A stretch of 7,258 bases of DNA, from contig JAEYSQ010000191.1 of the NCBI GenBank assembly GCA_023434465.1, positions 1 to 7,258 on the forward strand, read 5' to 3'. Shown one piece after another: positions 1-5,791 of the stretch. The notes beneath the pieces were generated by a model, which saw nothing but the letters and a program-made list of their open reading frames with translations, did not search any database and was not told the origin of the DNA. Each line of letters opens with the position of its first letter. The stretch's first letter is position 1. The translations under genes and the position numbers were made by a program. The DNA is from Actinomycetes bacterium (GTDB lineage Bacteria; Actinomycetota; Thermoleophilia; Solirubrobacterales; 70-9).

Positions 1-1563
1 TTCTTCCGGCTCATGTTCAACGAGCCGCACTCGACCAAGCCGATCGAGGACGCGGTCGGGTGGGGGAGGGAGACCGAACCCGGGGTGCTCTCCGATTCCC
101 ACATCGCAATGAGCGGCCCCCTCGAAAGTGACTCGGTCCACGCCCGGGTCAAGTGCCGGACCCTGGTGATCCACGGGGACGCGGACGGGATCGCCCCGCA
201 TGCCAGGGGAGCAGAACTCGCTCAGTTGACCGGGGGTGAGCTGATCACGATCGAGGGCGGGGGGCACGGCGTCCACGGCCGCCATCCGGTGGCGGTGAAC
301 CGGATGCTCCGCGAATTCATCGAACCGCCGGCACCGCCGCGTCGATGGAGACGGGCAGATGCGCGCCACCGGCGGGCACTCTTCATCTCATCACCGATCG
401 GGCTCGGACACGCCCGGCGTGACGTGGCGATCGCCCAGGAGCTTCGCCGCCAGGTTCCCGACCTGAAGATCGACTGGCTGGCCCAGGATCCGGTGACTCG
501 CGTTCTCCTGGCCGAAGGTGAAACCGTCCATCCGGCCAGCCGGTTCCTGGCCAGCGAGTCCGGTCACATCGAGTCCGAATGCGCCGAGCATGACCTTCAC
601 GCCTTTCAGGCTCTCCGCCGCATGGACGAGATCATGTGCGCGAACTTCATGGTCTTCGATGACCTGGTCCGTGAAGAGGCGTACGACCTCTGGATCGGTG
701 ACGAAGCCTGGGAGCTCGACTACTACCTTCACGAGAACCCGGAATTGAAGCGGGCCTCATACGGGTGGCTGACCGATTTCGTCGGCTGGTTGCCGATGGA
801 AGACGGGGGAGACCACGAGGCTTTTCTGACCGCCGACTACAACGAGGAGATGATCGATCACATCGCCCGCTACCCGCGGCTTCGGGACCGTTCGATCTTC
901 GTCGGCAATCCCGAAGACGTGATCGGCGACCGGTTCGGGCCGGAACTGCCGGCAATCCGCGACTGGACCGAGCAACACTTCGATTTCGCCGGGTACGTGA
1001 CCGGGTTCGATCCCGGCAGCATCGACCGCGAGAAGGTCCGGGCCCAGCTCGGCTACGGACCCCACGAGCAGGTCTGTCTGGTGACGGTCGGTGGCTCGGG
1101 GGTGGGAGAAACCCTGCTTCGCCGCGTGATCGATGCTTTCCCACAGGCCCGGGCAAACGTACCAAACCTCAGGATGATCGTCGTCGCCGGGCCACGGATC
1201 GATCCGGCGACCCTGCCGCAACTCGATGGTCTGGAGGTTCGCGCCTACGTCCACGATCTCTACCTGCATCTCGCCGCCTGCGATCTCGCCGTGGTTCAGG
1301 GTGGACTGACCACGGCGATGGAACTGACCGCCGGCCAGCGACCGTTCCTTTACTTCCCGCTCAAGCACCACTTCGAACAGAACTTCCATGTCCGCCACCG
1401 CCTCGAGCGTTACAGGGCCGGCCGTTGCATGGACTTCGAATCTGCGGGACCAGCCGAGATCGCCGCGGCGATTGAGGCCGAGATTGGAACGTCACCCGAA
1501 TATTCCGAAGTCGAACGTGACGGAGCAGCTCGCGCAGCAACCATGCTGGCCGAGCTGCTTTGA
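1..1563 (+). CDS. Alpha/beta hydrolase - glycosyltransferase fusion, 5'-truncated
   Basis: The reading frame is open to base 1, so the first Met (base 13) is probably internal and the real start lies upstream. Numbering from that Met, residues 1-105 are the end of an alpha/beta hydrolase: LVIHGDADGIAP carries the acid residue (Asp58 by family pattern) and GGGHGVHGRHP the catalytic His85. The nucleophile serine should lie outside the window. After a short Pro/Arg-rich linker (about 106-120), residues 121-516 form a complete GT-B-type transferase. It has an N-terminal Rossmann start with a PIGLGH motif (128-133) and a GT28/MurG/UGT-like C-terminal half: VTVGGSG (358-364), then VQGGLTTAMELTAGQRPFLY with HHFEQNFH. 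That half normally binds the nucleotide sugar. Substrates cannot be read from the sequence; a role in making or remodelling a glycolipid or glycosylated secondary metabolite is inference. It converges on the next gene with a 2-bp gap. Both domain calls are firm; pathway unknown. Confidence 0.85.
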   Translation, partial: FFRLMFNEPHSTKPIEDAVGWGRETEPGVLSDSHIAMSGPLESDSVHARVKCRTLVIHGDADGIAPHARGAELAQLTGGELITIEGGGHGVHGRHPVAVNRMLREFIEPPAPPRRWRRADARHRRALFISSPIGLGHARRDVAIAQELRRQVPDLKIDWLAQDPVTRVLLAEGETVHPASRFLASESGHIESECAEHDLHAFQALRRMDEIMCANFMVFDDLVREEAYDLWIGDEAWELDYYLHENPELKRASYGWLTDFVGWLPMEDGGDHEAFLTADYNEEMIDHIARYPRLRDRSIFVGNPEDVIGDRFGPELPAIRDWTEQHFDFAGYVTGFDPGSIDREKVRAQLGYGPHEQVCLVTVGGSGVGETLLRRVIDAFPQARANVPNLRMIVVAGPRIDPATLPQLDGLEVRAYVHDLYLHLAACDLAVVQGGLTTAMELTAGQRPFLYFPLKHHFEQNFHVRHRLERYRAGRCMDFESAGPAEIAAAIEAEIGTSPEYSEVERDGAARAATMLAELL

Positions 1564-1565
1564 AT

Positions 1566-2126
1566 CTAGTCCCGGGTTATCCCGGGAGCGGCCACCGTGT
1601 ATTGGTCCCCGTCGGGGATTTCGTCTTTCGGCTGCCGCGCCATTTTCGCGAGACCCCTGAGAACTTTGAGCCCCGCCAGCAGGCCCTTGGGGCTCTTGAA
1701 ATCGAGTCCAGCCAGCAGCTGCCGGATCAGAGAAAGCTGGTCGAAATAGATCCGTTCGCAAACCAGTTCATCCTCGCCCCGGAAGACGAAGTAGGCGGTC
1801 ATCCTCACCTTGAAGGAGCCGCCGGTGGGAGGGACCGGACCGAGCGGTCCGAGGTGCGTGCCCAGAAGATAGAACTCGGTGATCACGGCGTCGTCAGCGT
1901 GCCTGAGCGCAATCATCTCGTGACGCTGATCCGGGAACGCCGTCCGGGTTTCCTCGTAGTAGCCCCGCACTGACCGGTCACCGTCGTGGACGGTCTGGGT
2001 GGCGACGATCTCGTAGCGGGGGTGAGGGAAGGTGGAGAGCACGTCGTCCCACTGCTGTTCGACCTCGTCGCGGAAGTGGTCGAGCACGATCTTCTCGCGC
2101 CGGGCGCGGACTTCAGCGGTCGGCAT
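1566..2126 (-). CDS. SnoaL-like / NTF2-fold protein
   Basis: A 186-residue protein of the SnoaL/ester-cyclase branch of the NTF2-like superfamily: an alpha+beta cone with a ligand pocket, seen in polyketide cyclases, hydrolases and many uncharacterised proteins. Family signatures are GYYEETRTAFPDQRHEM (about 55-71), then GTHLGPLGPVPPTGG (89-103), and a strand-rich end, FKVRMTAYFVFRGEDELVCERIYFD (105-129), followed by the usual LSLIRQL helix. Residues after about 142 form an extra Lys/Arg-rich C-terminal tail that I do not recognise. The ATG start overlaps the end of the hemG-like gene by 14 nt, and I see no good ribosome binding site, so translation is probably coupled to hemG. Catalytic activity is not assignable; a small-molecule binding or isomerase role is inferred from the fold only. 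Confidence 0.8.
   Translation of the reverse strand: MPTAEVRARREKIVLDHFRDEVEQQWDDVLSTFPHPRYEIVATQTVHDGDRSVRGYYEETRTAFPDQRHEMIALRHADDAVITEFYLLGTHLGPLGPVPPTGGSFKVRMTAYFVFRGEDELVCERIYFDQLSLIRQLLAGLDFKSPKGLLAGLKVLRGLAKMARQPKDEIPDGDQYTVAAPGITRD
1570..1587. terminator. Stem-loop between convergent genes
   Basis: TCCCGGG, loop TTAT, CCCGGGA form a perfect 7-bp GC-rich stem with a 4-nt loop. It starts 7 nt after the stop of the glycosyltransferase fusion and lies inside the last codons of the opposing SnoaL-like gene. Being symmetrical, it could act on both transcripts. No T-tract follows on either side, so intrinsic termination is uncertain; actinobacterial terminators often lack a U-tract. Confidence 0.45.
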
Positions 2127-2700
2127 CGGTTCGCTCGCGGGATTCGTCGTGCTTTGGGCTGCCAGCAGCGTCGGCGGGCGGGAACTCGCCGGTGAACTGA
2201 TCGAGGGCCTCCCAGTCGGTGTACTCGTGCTCGCGGGAGGTGTCGAGGGGGAGTCCTTGCTTCTTTGCGACCCGTTTCATCAGGAACCGGTTGAGGAAGT
2301 TGTAGGCCGGATACTGAAGGCAGCCGGCCACCAGCTCGATCCGGTCTGGTTTCCAGTCCGTGGCTTCACAGAACGCCTCGGCTTGTTCCCGGTTTACCTC
2401 AACGGCTTCGGGGCTGTCGCTGCCGTTGCTGAGCGACACCGAAAGAAACGCGCTGGAACGCTGATTCAGTACTTCCGAGTTGGCTTCCACCCAGCGGCGC
2501 ATCTTCGACTGGTGGCGCCCGGCGTGAATCGAGGCCATGACGACCACGGCATCGAACGACGCAGGATCCAGCGCATCGTTCTTTTCGACCTCATGGAGGT
2601 CGACTGATACCCCGCGCCGGCTCATCATCGCGCTCAGGTTGCGGGCGATGATGCTGGTGTGCCCGTGGTTGGAGGCGTAGTTGATGAGGACACTGGCCAC
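2113..2700 (-). CDS. hemG: HemG-type flavodoxin (protoporphyrinogen oxidase-like)
   Basis: A 195-residue flavodoxin-fold protein. The N-terminal YASNHGHTSIIA (8-19) is the FMN phosphate-binding loop. The rest follows HemG, the menaquinone/quinone-dependent protoporphyrinogen IX dehydrogenase, rather than electron-transfer flavodoxins: ASIHAGRHQSKMRRWVE (56-72), SAFLSVSL (83-90), W-KPDR (116-120), AGCLQYPAYNFLNRFLMK (125-142) and TSREHEYTDWEAL (154-166). These line up with E. coli HemG as I remember it, including the long insert typical of that family. The length is close to HemG's 181 aa plus an acidic/charged tail (after about 174). The start is GTG; AGGA lies 8 nt upstream. The 3' end overlaps the SnoaL-like gene by 14 nt. 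Actinobacteria usually make haem through the coproporphyrin route with a different oxidase, so the true substrate may differ. The family call is firm; the symbol is by homology only. Confidence 0.8.
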   Translation of the reverse strand: MASVLINYASNHGHTSIIARNLSAMMSRRGVSVDLHEVEKNDALDPASFDAVVVMASIHAGRHQSKMRRWVEANSEVLNQRSSAFLSVSLSNGSDSPEAVEVNREQAEAFCEATDWKPDRIELVAGCLQYPAYNFLNRFLMKRVAKKQGLPLDTSREHEYTDWEALDQFTGEFPPADAAGSPKHDESRERTDADR

Positions 2701-2712
2701 GCAAGGATCCTA
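2701..2712 (-). promoter_or_regulatory. Possible leaderless promoter of hemG-like gene
   Basis: On the minus strand the hexamer TAGGAT (2712-2707) matches the actinobacterial TAnnnT -10 pattern and ends 6 nt (ccttgc) before the GTG start at 2700. That places the first transcribed base at or next to the start codon. AGGA inside it could instead be a weak Shine-Dalgarno site. No convincing -35 is visible. Confidence 0.4.
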
Positions 2713-2735
2713 TGTCGGCGGACGGCGACCTGGTG

Positions 2736-2751
2736 GACGAAAGCTTTCGTC
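2736..2751. repeat. Perfect 16-bp palindrome upstream of hemG
   Basis: GACGAAAGCTTTCGTC equals its own reverse complement over all 16 bases. It sits in the 67-bp gap between the DUF6411-like gene and hemG, centred about 43 bp upstream of the hemG start and just beyond where a -35 would be. It could be an operator or activator site for a dimeric regulator, or a 6-bp hairpin (GACGAA-AGCT-TTCGTC) after the upstream gene. There is no U-tract after it. Confidence 0.5.
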
Positions 2752-2767
2752 GCATTGACCGGCTGAT

Positions 2768-3010
2768 TCAGACCGGTGTCTTTCCGCGGGCCTTCTTGCC
2801 TTCCTGATGGCTCTTGTTTGCGGCTTTCCTCGATGTTCCGACTGATTTGCTGAACAGACGTCCAAGCGGGCCTGGCGCCTTGCCGCCGACCTTCTGGCCG
2901 ACCCCGAGGGTCCGGTCGGTGCCCCGCCGCGCATGGTCGGAGAGTCGCGGCACGAGGAACCCCAGAATTGCGAGGATCACGCAGACCGCAATTATCGCGG
3001 CGATCAGCAT
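2768..3010 (-). CDS. Small membrane protein, DUF6411-like
   Basis: An 80-residue protein with one N-terminal membrane segment (about 2-20), ending at PRLSDHARRG. A Gly/Lys-rich tail follows with TLGVGQKVGGKAPGPLGRLF (34-53) and a very basic end (KSHQEGKKARGKTPV). This order matches small actinobacterial proteins that I recall as DUF6411; the match is from memory and not checked by search. The strongly positive tail suggests that the C terminus faces the cytoplasm, possibly touching lipid head groups or nucleic acid. The start ATG shares one base with the stop of the upstream gene (TGATG), and GGGAGG lies 8 nt before it, so it is translated from the same transcript. Function unknown. Confidence 0.75.
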   Translation of the reverse strand: MLIAAIIAVCVILAILGFLVPRLSDHARRGTDRTLGVGQKVGGKAPGPLGRLFSKSVGTSRKAANKSHQEGKKARGKTPV

Positions 3011-3285
3011 CAGTCTTTCCTCCCGACTTCGTCTTCACGCTCTGACGCTTTCCGCTCGTGAAGCTCGGCTTCCGCCGCTACTCGCTTCGCGCGTTCCTCC
3101 GCGACAGCTGCTTCGGTGCGACTTTCCTCGGCTTTTGCGTGGTGGTACTGGGCATCCTGGCTCTTGGCTTCGGTCTGTGCCTGAGCGAGCTGACTTTGCT
3201 CACGACGACGGGTCATTCGCAGGGCCAAAATCGCCACGGCGATAACCACAAGGACCACGATCACGATTATCAATGCTGTTGACAC
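3010..3285 (-). CDS. Membrane-anchored charged-helix protein
   Basis: A 91-residue protein beginning with a single hydrophobic helix (about residues 4-22, VSTALIIVIVVLVV...), then a TRRRE stop-transfer patch. The remaining 60 residues are almost entirely Ala, Glu, Lys, Arg and Gln, and should form a long helix or coiled coil in the cytoplasm. The GTG start at 3285 is chosen over an ATG at 3345 because GAGGAGG lies 6 nt upstream of it and because the membrane helix then begins at the N terminus, as is normal for such anchors. It overlaps the DUF6411-like gene by one base, so the two are co-translated and may act together at the membrane. No family is recognised; a scaffold or envelope-stress role is only a guess. 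Confidence 0.75.
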   Translation of the reverse strand: MSTALIIVIVVLVVIAVAILALRMTRRREQSQLAQAQTEAKSQDAQYHHAKAEESRTEAAVAEERAKRVAAEAELHERKASEREDEVGRKD

Positions 3286-3399
3286 GACATTCCTCCTCGG
3301 GTCGGTTCCGGTGACCCGACCGGTACCCGCGGTTCCGGCAATCAACCCCCTGGGCCGGGGCGGCGTAGTTCGGGCCGGCTGGGCGTTACGGTTCTACAC
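3286..3399. promoter_or_regulatory. Divergent intergenic region with repeated CGGTTCCGG
   Basis: This 114-bp region must hold the start signals for the minus-strand membrane-protein operon and the plus-strand DUF1801 gene. It contains two exact copies of CGGTTCCGG (3303-3311 and 3330-3338), 27 bp apart. Between them are GGTGACCCG and GGTACCCGC, which are near copies of each other. The Shine-Dalgarno site of the minus-strand gene (GAGGAGG, about 3298-3292) is at its left edge. The repeats could bind a regulator controlling one or both sides. Confidence 0.35.
3387..3399 (+). promoter_or_regulatory. Possible leaderless promoter of DUF1801 gene
   Basis: TACGGT (3387-3392) fits the TAnnnT -10 pattern and ends 7 nt before the ATG at 3400. 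There is no Shine-Dalgarno site in the preceding 20 bases, which supports leaderless translation. No clear -35. Confidence 0.4.
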
Positions 3400-3837
3400 A
3401 TGGCAAAACGGAAGCAGTCTTCAAGTGATTCCGGCGAGCCCAAACTGCTCTCCGGTGGAAATCCCCAGATCCCCAAGGGCGATGGCGACGGCCCGGTCCA
3501 GGCGTACATCGAGGCGATGCCCGAGTGGAAGTCGGATGTTGGCCGGCAGCTCGACGACTTGATCGGCAAGGCAGTGCCCGATGTGCACAAAGCTGTCCGC
3601 TGGAACCAGCCTTTCTACGGCCACGAGGATGAGGGCTGGTACTTCGCATTCCGCTGCTACACCAAGTACGTTCAGCTCCAGTTCTTCCGCGGCACATCCC
3701 TCGACCCGGAGCCACCCAAGGCCTCAAAGCACCAAGAGGTCCGTTACCTCGACATCCATGAGGAGGACGACCTCGACGAATCCCGACTCCTTTCATGGTT
3801 CAAACAGGCCGCTGACCTTCCCGGCGAGAAGTTCTAG
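3400..3837 (+). CDS. DUF1801 domain protein
   Basis: A 145-residue cytoplasmic protein. After a polar, low-complexity N terminus (1-30), residues 32-120 carry the DUF1801 (YdhG-like) core: VQAYIEAMPEWKSDVGRQL, then LIGKAVPDVHKAVRWNQPFYG (54-74) and WYFAFRCYTKYVQLQFFRG (80-98). The W-x-x-P-x-Y/F-G signature and the following aromatic strand are typical. Members adopt a small alpha/beta fold; some are annotated as iron chaperones by similarity to frataxin, but biochemical support is thin and I would not transfer that function. There is no signal peptide or membrane segment. The start codon lacks a ribosome binding site but has a -10-like hexamer just upstream. The next gene begins 25 bp downstream with its own similar hexamer, so the two are not clearly one operon. 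Confidence 0.85.
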   Translation: MAKRKQSSSDSGEPKLLSGGNPQIPKGDGDGPVQAYIEAMPEWKSDVGRQLDDLIGKAVPDVHKAVRWNQPFYGHEDEGWYFAFRCYTKYVQLQFFRGTSLDPEPPKASKHQEVRYLDIHEEDDLDESRLLSWFKQAADLPGEKF

Positions 3838-3850
3838 CCCGGGGCAGCGA

Positions 3851-3862
3851 TAGGTTCCGGAC
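3851..3862 (+). promoter_or_regulatory. Possible leaderless promoter of Ddn-like gene
   Basis: TAGGTT (3851-3856) is a TAnnnT-type -10 followed by exactly 6 nt (ccggac) and the ATG at 3863. There is no Shine-Dalgarno site in the 25-bp gap. No recognisable -35 in the end of the preceding gene. Confidence 0.4.
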
Positions 3863-4312
3863 ATGGATCTTCAACTGCGGATCGCGGACAGGACGTGGCC
3901 GGTGCTGAGCCGGCTGATGGGAGGCCATGCCCGGGTCTACCGCCTGACCGGTGGCCGGATCGGGCAGCACATCCCCGGAGTTCCACCGATGTGCCTGATC
4001 GACCACGTTGGCGCCAAGAGCGGGAAGAAGCGCACGACGCCGCTCCTTTACATCGAGGACGGAAAGGACGTCGTGATCGTCGCATCCAAGGGCGGTTACG
4101 AAAAGAGCCCGGCCTGGTTTTACAACCTGAAGGCCAACCCGGACACTACGGTTCAGATCGGCCGTGAGATTCGTGCGGTTCACGCGCACGTTGCCAGCGA
4201 AGCCGAGCGCAAGCGCCTCTGGCCGAAAGCAGTCGAGGTGTACCCGTCCTACCAGCAGTACCAGGACCGGACCAACCGGAAGATTCCCCTCGTCATCCTC
4301 GAGCCCCGATAA
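3863..4312 (+). CDS. Deazaflavin (F420)-dependent oxidoreductase, Ddn family
   Basis: A 149-residue split-barrel protein of the nitroreductase/Ddn family, which uses reduced coenzyme F420 to reduce quinones and, in mycobacteria, nitroimidazole drugs. Family landmarks in order: LIDHVGAKSGKKRTTPLLYI (45-64), VIVASKGGYEKSPAWFYNL (71-89) with the SKGG phosphate/deazaflavin-binding turn, NPDTTVQIG (92-100), and the closing YPSYQQYQDRT--IPLVILEP (127-148). The aromatic YxxYxxY-like spacing near the end matches the substrate-side tyrosines of Ddn. The N-terminal 40 residues are the amphipathic segment that in relatives helps membrane or quinone contact. Length is normal. Presence of this family implies that the host makes F420. 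The exact substrate, and whether it acts in redox protection, are inference. Confidence 0.9.
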   Translation: MDLQLRIADRTWPVLSRLMGGHARVYRLTGGRIGQHIPGVPPMCLIDHVGAKSGKKRTTPLLYIEDGKDVVIVASKGGYEKSPAWFYNLKANPDTTVQIGREIRAVHAHVASEAERKRLWPKAVEVYPSYQQYQDRTNRKIPLVILEPR

Positions 4313-4344
4313 CGAAGTACCGGTCGCGCACCCCGTCGAATTGA

Positions 4345-4356
4345 AAGAATCTTCCG
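4345..4356 (+). promoter_or_regulatory. Possible leaderless promoter of terC-like gene
   Basis: AAGAAT (4345-4350) agrees with TATAAT at 4 of 6 positions, and 6 nt (cttccg) separate it from the ATG at 4357, the same spacing as in front of several neighbours. There is no Shine-Dalgarno site. It is the weakest case of the set because the first base is A, not T. Confidence 0.3.
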
Positions 4357-5370
4357 ATGCTCGACGTTACGACAACTGCATGGCTGGTCACGGTCGGCCT
4401 GGTCCTGGCCCTGTTCGTCGTCGATCTCGGCCAGGCGCTGCTGCGCCCTCACGAGGTTGAATTCCGCGAGGCGCTTGTCGCCTCGGTCTTCTACATAGGG
4501 GTTGCCGTCGCGTTCGGCGTCGCGTTCGGTCTGGTGGCCGGCTGGCAGTGGGGAGGGGAGTACTTCGCCGGCTACATCCTCGAGAAGAGCCTGTCGGTCG
4601 ACAACCTTTTCGTCTTCGTGGTGATCATGACCACCTTCGCGGTTCCGAAGGAGCATCAGCAGCGGGTTCTGATCATCGGCATCTTCCTCGCGCTGGTCTT
4701 TCGCGTGGTCTTCATCCTGCTCGGCTCGGCGCTCCTCGATCGGTTCTCGATCATGTTCCTGCTGTTCGGCCTCCTGCTTTTCTTCACGGCGATCCAGCTC
4801 TTTCGCCATCGGGAACAGGACCCGTCGGTGGAGGACAATGTGGTGGTTTCGCTGGCCCGGAAGTGGCTGCCGGTCACCGACGAGTATCACGATGGAAAGC
4901 TTGTCGCCAAGGTTGACGGCAAACGGTTCTTCACGCCGCTGTTCTTGGTGCTGCTCGCGATCGGGAGCGTGGACGTGCTCTTCGCGCTCGACTCGATTCC
5001 GGCGATCTTCGGCGTCACCCAGGAGGTTTTCATCGTCTTTGCCGCCAACGCCTTCGCTCTGCTCGGCCTTCGGGCCCTTTTCTTTCTCGTCACGGGCCTG
5101 CTCGAATGGCTGGTCTACCTGTCCACGGGCCTCTCCCTGATCCTTGCCTTCATCGGCGCGAAGCTCGCCCTCCACTGGGGCCACATCCAGAACGACAGCG
5201 TGCCCGAGATCTCCACCACGATGTCATTGGGAGTCATCGCCGTGGTCCTCACGGTCACCACGATCGCGAGCCTGGTCAAGACAAAACGCGACCCCACCGC
5301 CAAGGCCCACGCCGGCTCGCTTCGCGCCCAGCGGAAAAAAGGCGACACCGGCAATCCTTCCGGGGAGTAG
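4357..5370 (+). CDS. TerC/Alx family membrane protein
   Basis: A 337-residue integral membrane protein with about eight to nine hydrophobic helices, of the TerC/Alx family (LysE-type superfamily). E. coli Alx and the Bacillus TerC proteins handle Mn2+ export; others in the family give tellurium resistance. The two halves carry the diagnostic acidic motifs: EKSLSVDNLFVF (76-87) and SVDVLFALDSIPAIFGVTQE (204-223) followed by VFAANAFALLGLRALFF (227-243). Glu76, Asp82, Asp206 and Asp212 are the membrane-embedded residues expected to bind metal. The central loop (about 150-188) is hydrophilic, and a basic tail (after 308) faces the cytoplasm by the positive-inside rule. Length fits Alx (about 320). 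Only 44 bp precede it, too short for the Mn2+-sensing yybP-ykoY riboswitch often found before such genes. Mn2+ efflux or metallation is likely; tellurite resistance is possible. Confidence 0.92.
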   Translation: MLDVTTTAWLVTVGLVLALFVVDLGQALLRPHEVEFREALVASVFYIGVAVAFGVAFGLVAGWQWGGEYFAGYILEKSLSVDNLFVFVVIMTTFAVPKEHQQRVLIIGIFLALVFRVVFILLGSALLDRFSIMFLLFGLLLFFTAIQLFRHREQDPSVEDNVVVSLARKWLPVTDEYHDGKLVAKVDGKRFFTPLFLVLLAIGSVDVLFALDSIPAIFGVTQEVFIVFAANAFALLGLRALFFLVTGLLEWLVYLSTGLSLILAFIGAKLALHWGHIQNDSVPEISTTMSLGVIAVVLTVTTIASLVKTKRDPTAKAHAGSLRAQRKKGDTGNPSGE

Positions 5371-5381
5371 CGCCCCTCCGG
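5360..5381 (+). terminator. Imperfect stem-loop at end of terC-like gene
   Basis: CCGGGGAG and CCCTCCGG can pair around the 6-nt loop tagcgc, which contains the terC stop codon: six Watson-Crick pairs, one G-T and one mismatch. It lies in the convergent junction with vapC of module 1. No T-tract follows. A weak candidate that reads better on the plus strand. Confidence 0.3.
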
Positions 5382-5392
5382 TCCGAATTACT

Positions 5393-5791
5393 TCAATCCG
5401 GAGCCAGGGTTTCGATTCCACTTTCGCGTGCGAGTTCGGCCATCCGGTTGTCATAAGTCAGAAGACCGGCGAGATCGGCCTTGATCTCCAGGGCGGTGGA
5501 AAGATGAATCGCGTCCAGGCTCTTGATTTTGCCCGGGAAAATCTCCCCGGCGGCTTCGCGCACCGAGCTGGTAATCGGAAGCAGGACAATCGCCCGAAGC
5601 ACGTCTCTGGCCAGTCGATTCAACTTCGTACTCCGCCTGGAGACCGCGCGGACGAGTTCGACTTCAATCAGCTCGCTAGAAACCAGGGTGAACTGGTTGT
5701 CCAGCAGGAATGAGTCCAATCTGGCGCCCTCGGTCTCGTGGAGAATGAATTTCGCGGCAGCAGAGGTGTCGACGTAAAGTGGAGCGTTCAA
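5393..5791 (-). CDS. vapC: PIN-domain toxin VapC, module 1
   Basis: A 132-residue PIN-fold ribonuclease. The acidic catalytic set is complete: Asp8 in LYVDTSAAAK, Glu45 (or Glu43) in SSELIEVELVRA, Asp93 in SLDAIHLSTA, and Asp114 in LLTYDNRMAELA. VapC toxins use these to hold Mg2+/Mn2+ and cut tRNA or rRNA when free of antitoxin; the RNA target here is unknown. The start is TTG at 5791, which shares four bases (TTGA) with the stop of the antitoxin gene. GGAG lies 5 nt upstream. The rare start and the overlap would keep toxin synthesis below and tied to that of antitoxin. The toxin looks intact and probably active. It converges on the terC-like gene 22 bp away. Confidence 0.9.
   Translation of the reverse strand: MNAPLYVDTSAAAKFILHETEGARLDSFLLDNQFTLVSSELIEVELVRAVSRRSTKLNRLARDVLRAIVLLPITSSVREAAGEIFPGKIKSLDAIHLSTALEIKADLAGLLTYDNRMAELARESGIETLAPD

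Noticed and set aside
757..1398. 213-codon open frame on the minus strand inside the glycosyltransferase
   Set aside because: No recognisable domain; typical antisense open frame in GC-rich coding DNA opposite a gene with clear family motifs.
2032..2607. 191-codon plus-strand frame across the SnoaL-like/hemG junction
   Set aside because: It runs opposite two genes with strong family signatures and has no domain of its own.
3286..3345. N-terminal extension of the charged-helix membrane protein to an ATG at 3345
   Set aside because: It would place 20 Gly/Thr-rich residues before the membrane helix and ignore the strong GAGGAGG site 6 nt before the GTG at 3285.
4313..4356. A Mn2+-sensing yybP-ykoY riboswitch before the terC-like gene
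   Set aside because: Only 44 bp are available and no paired structure of that kind is seen.
4249..5184. Long open frame (311 codons) on the minus strand opposite terC, rich in Glu, Gln, Asp and Arg
   Set aside because: It mirrors the codon pattern of a hydrophobic membrane protein read backwards: hydrophobic codons become charged ones. The plus-strand TerC motifs are unambiguous.
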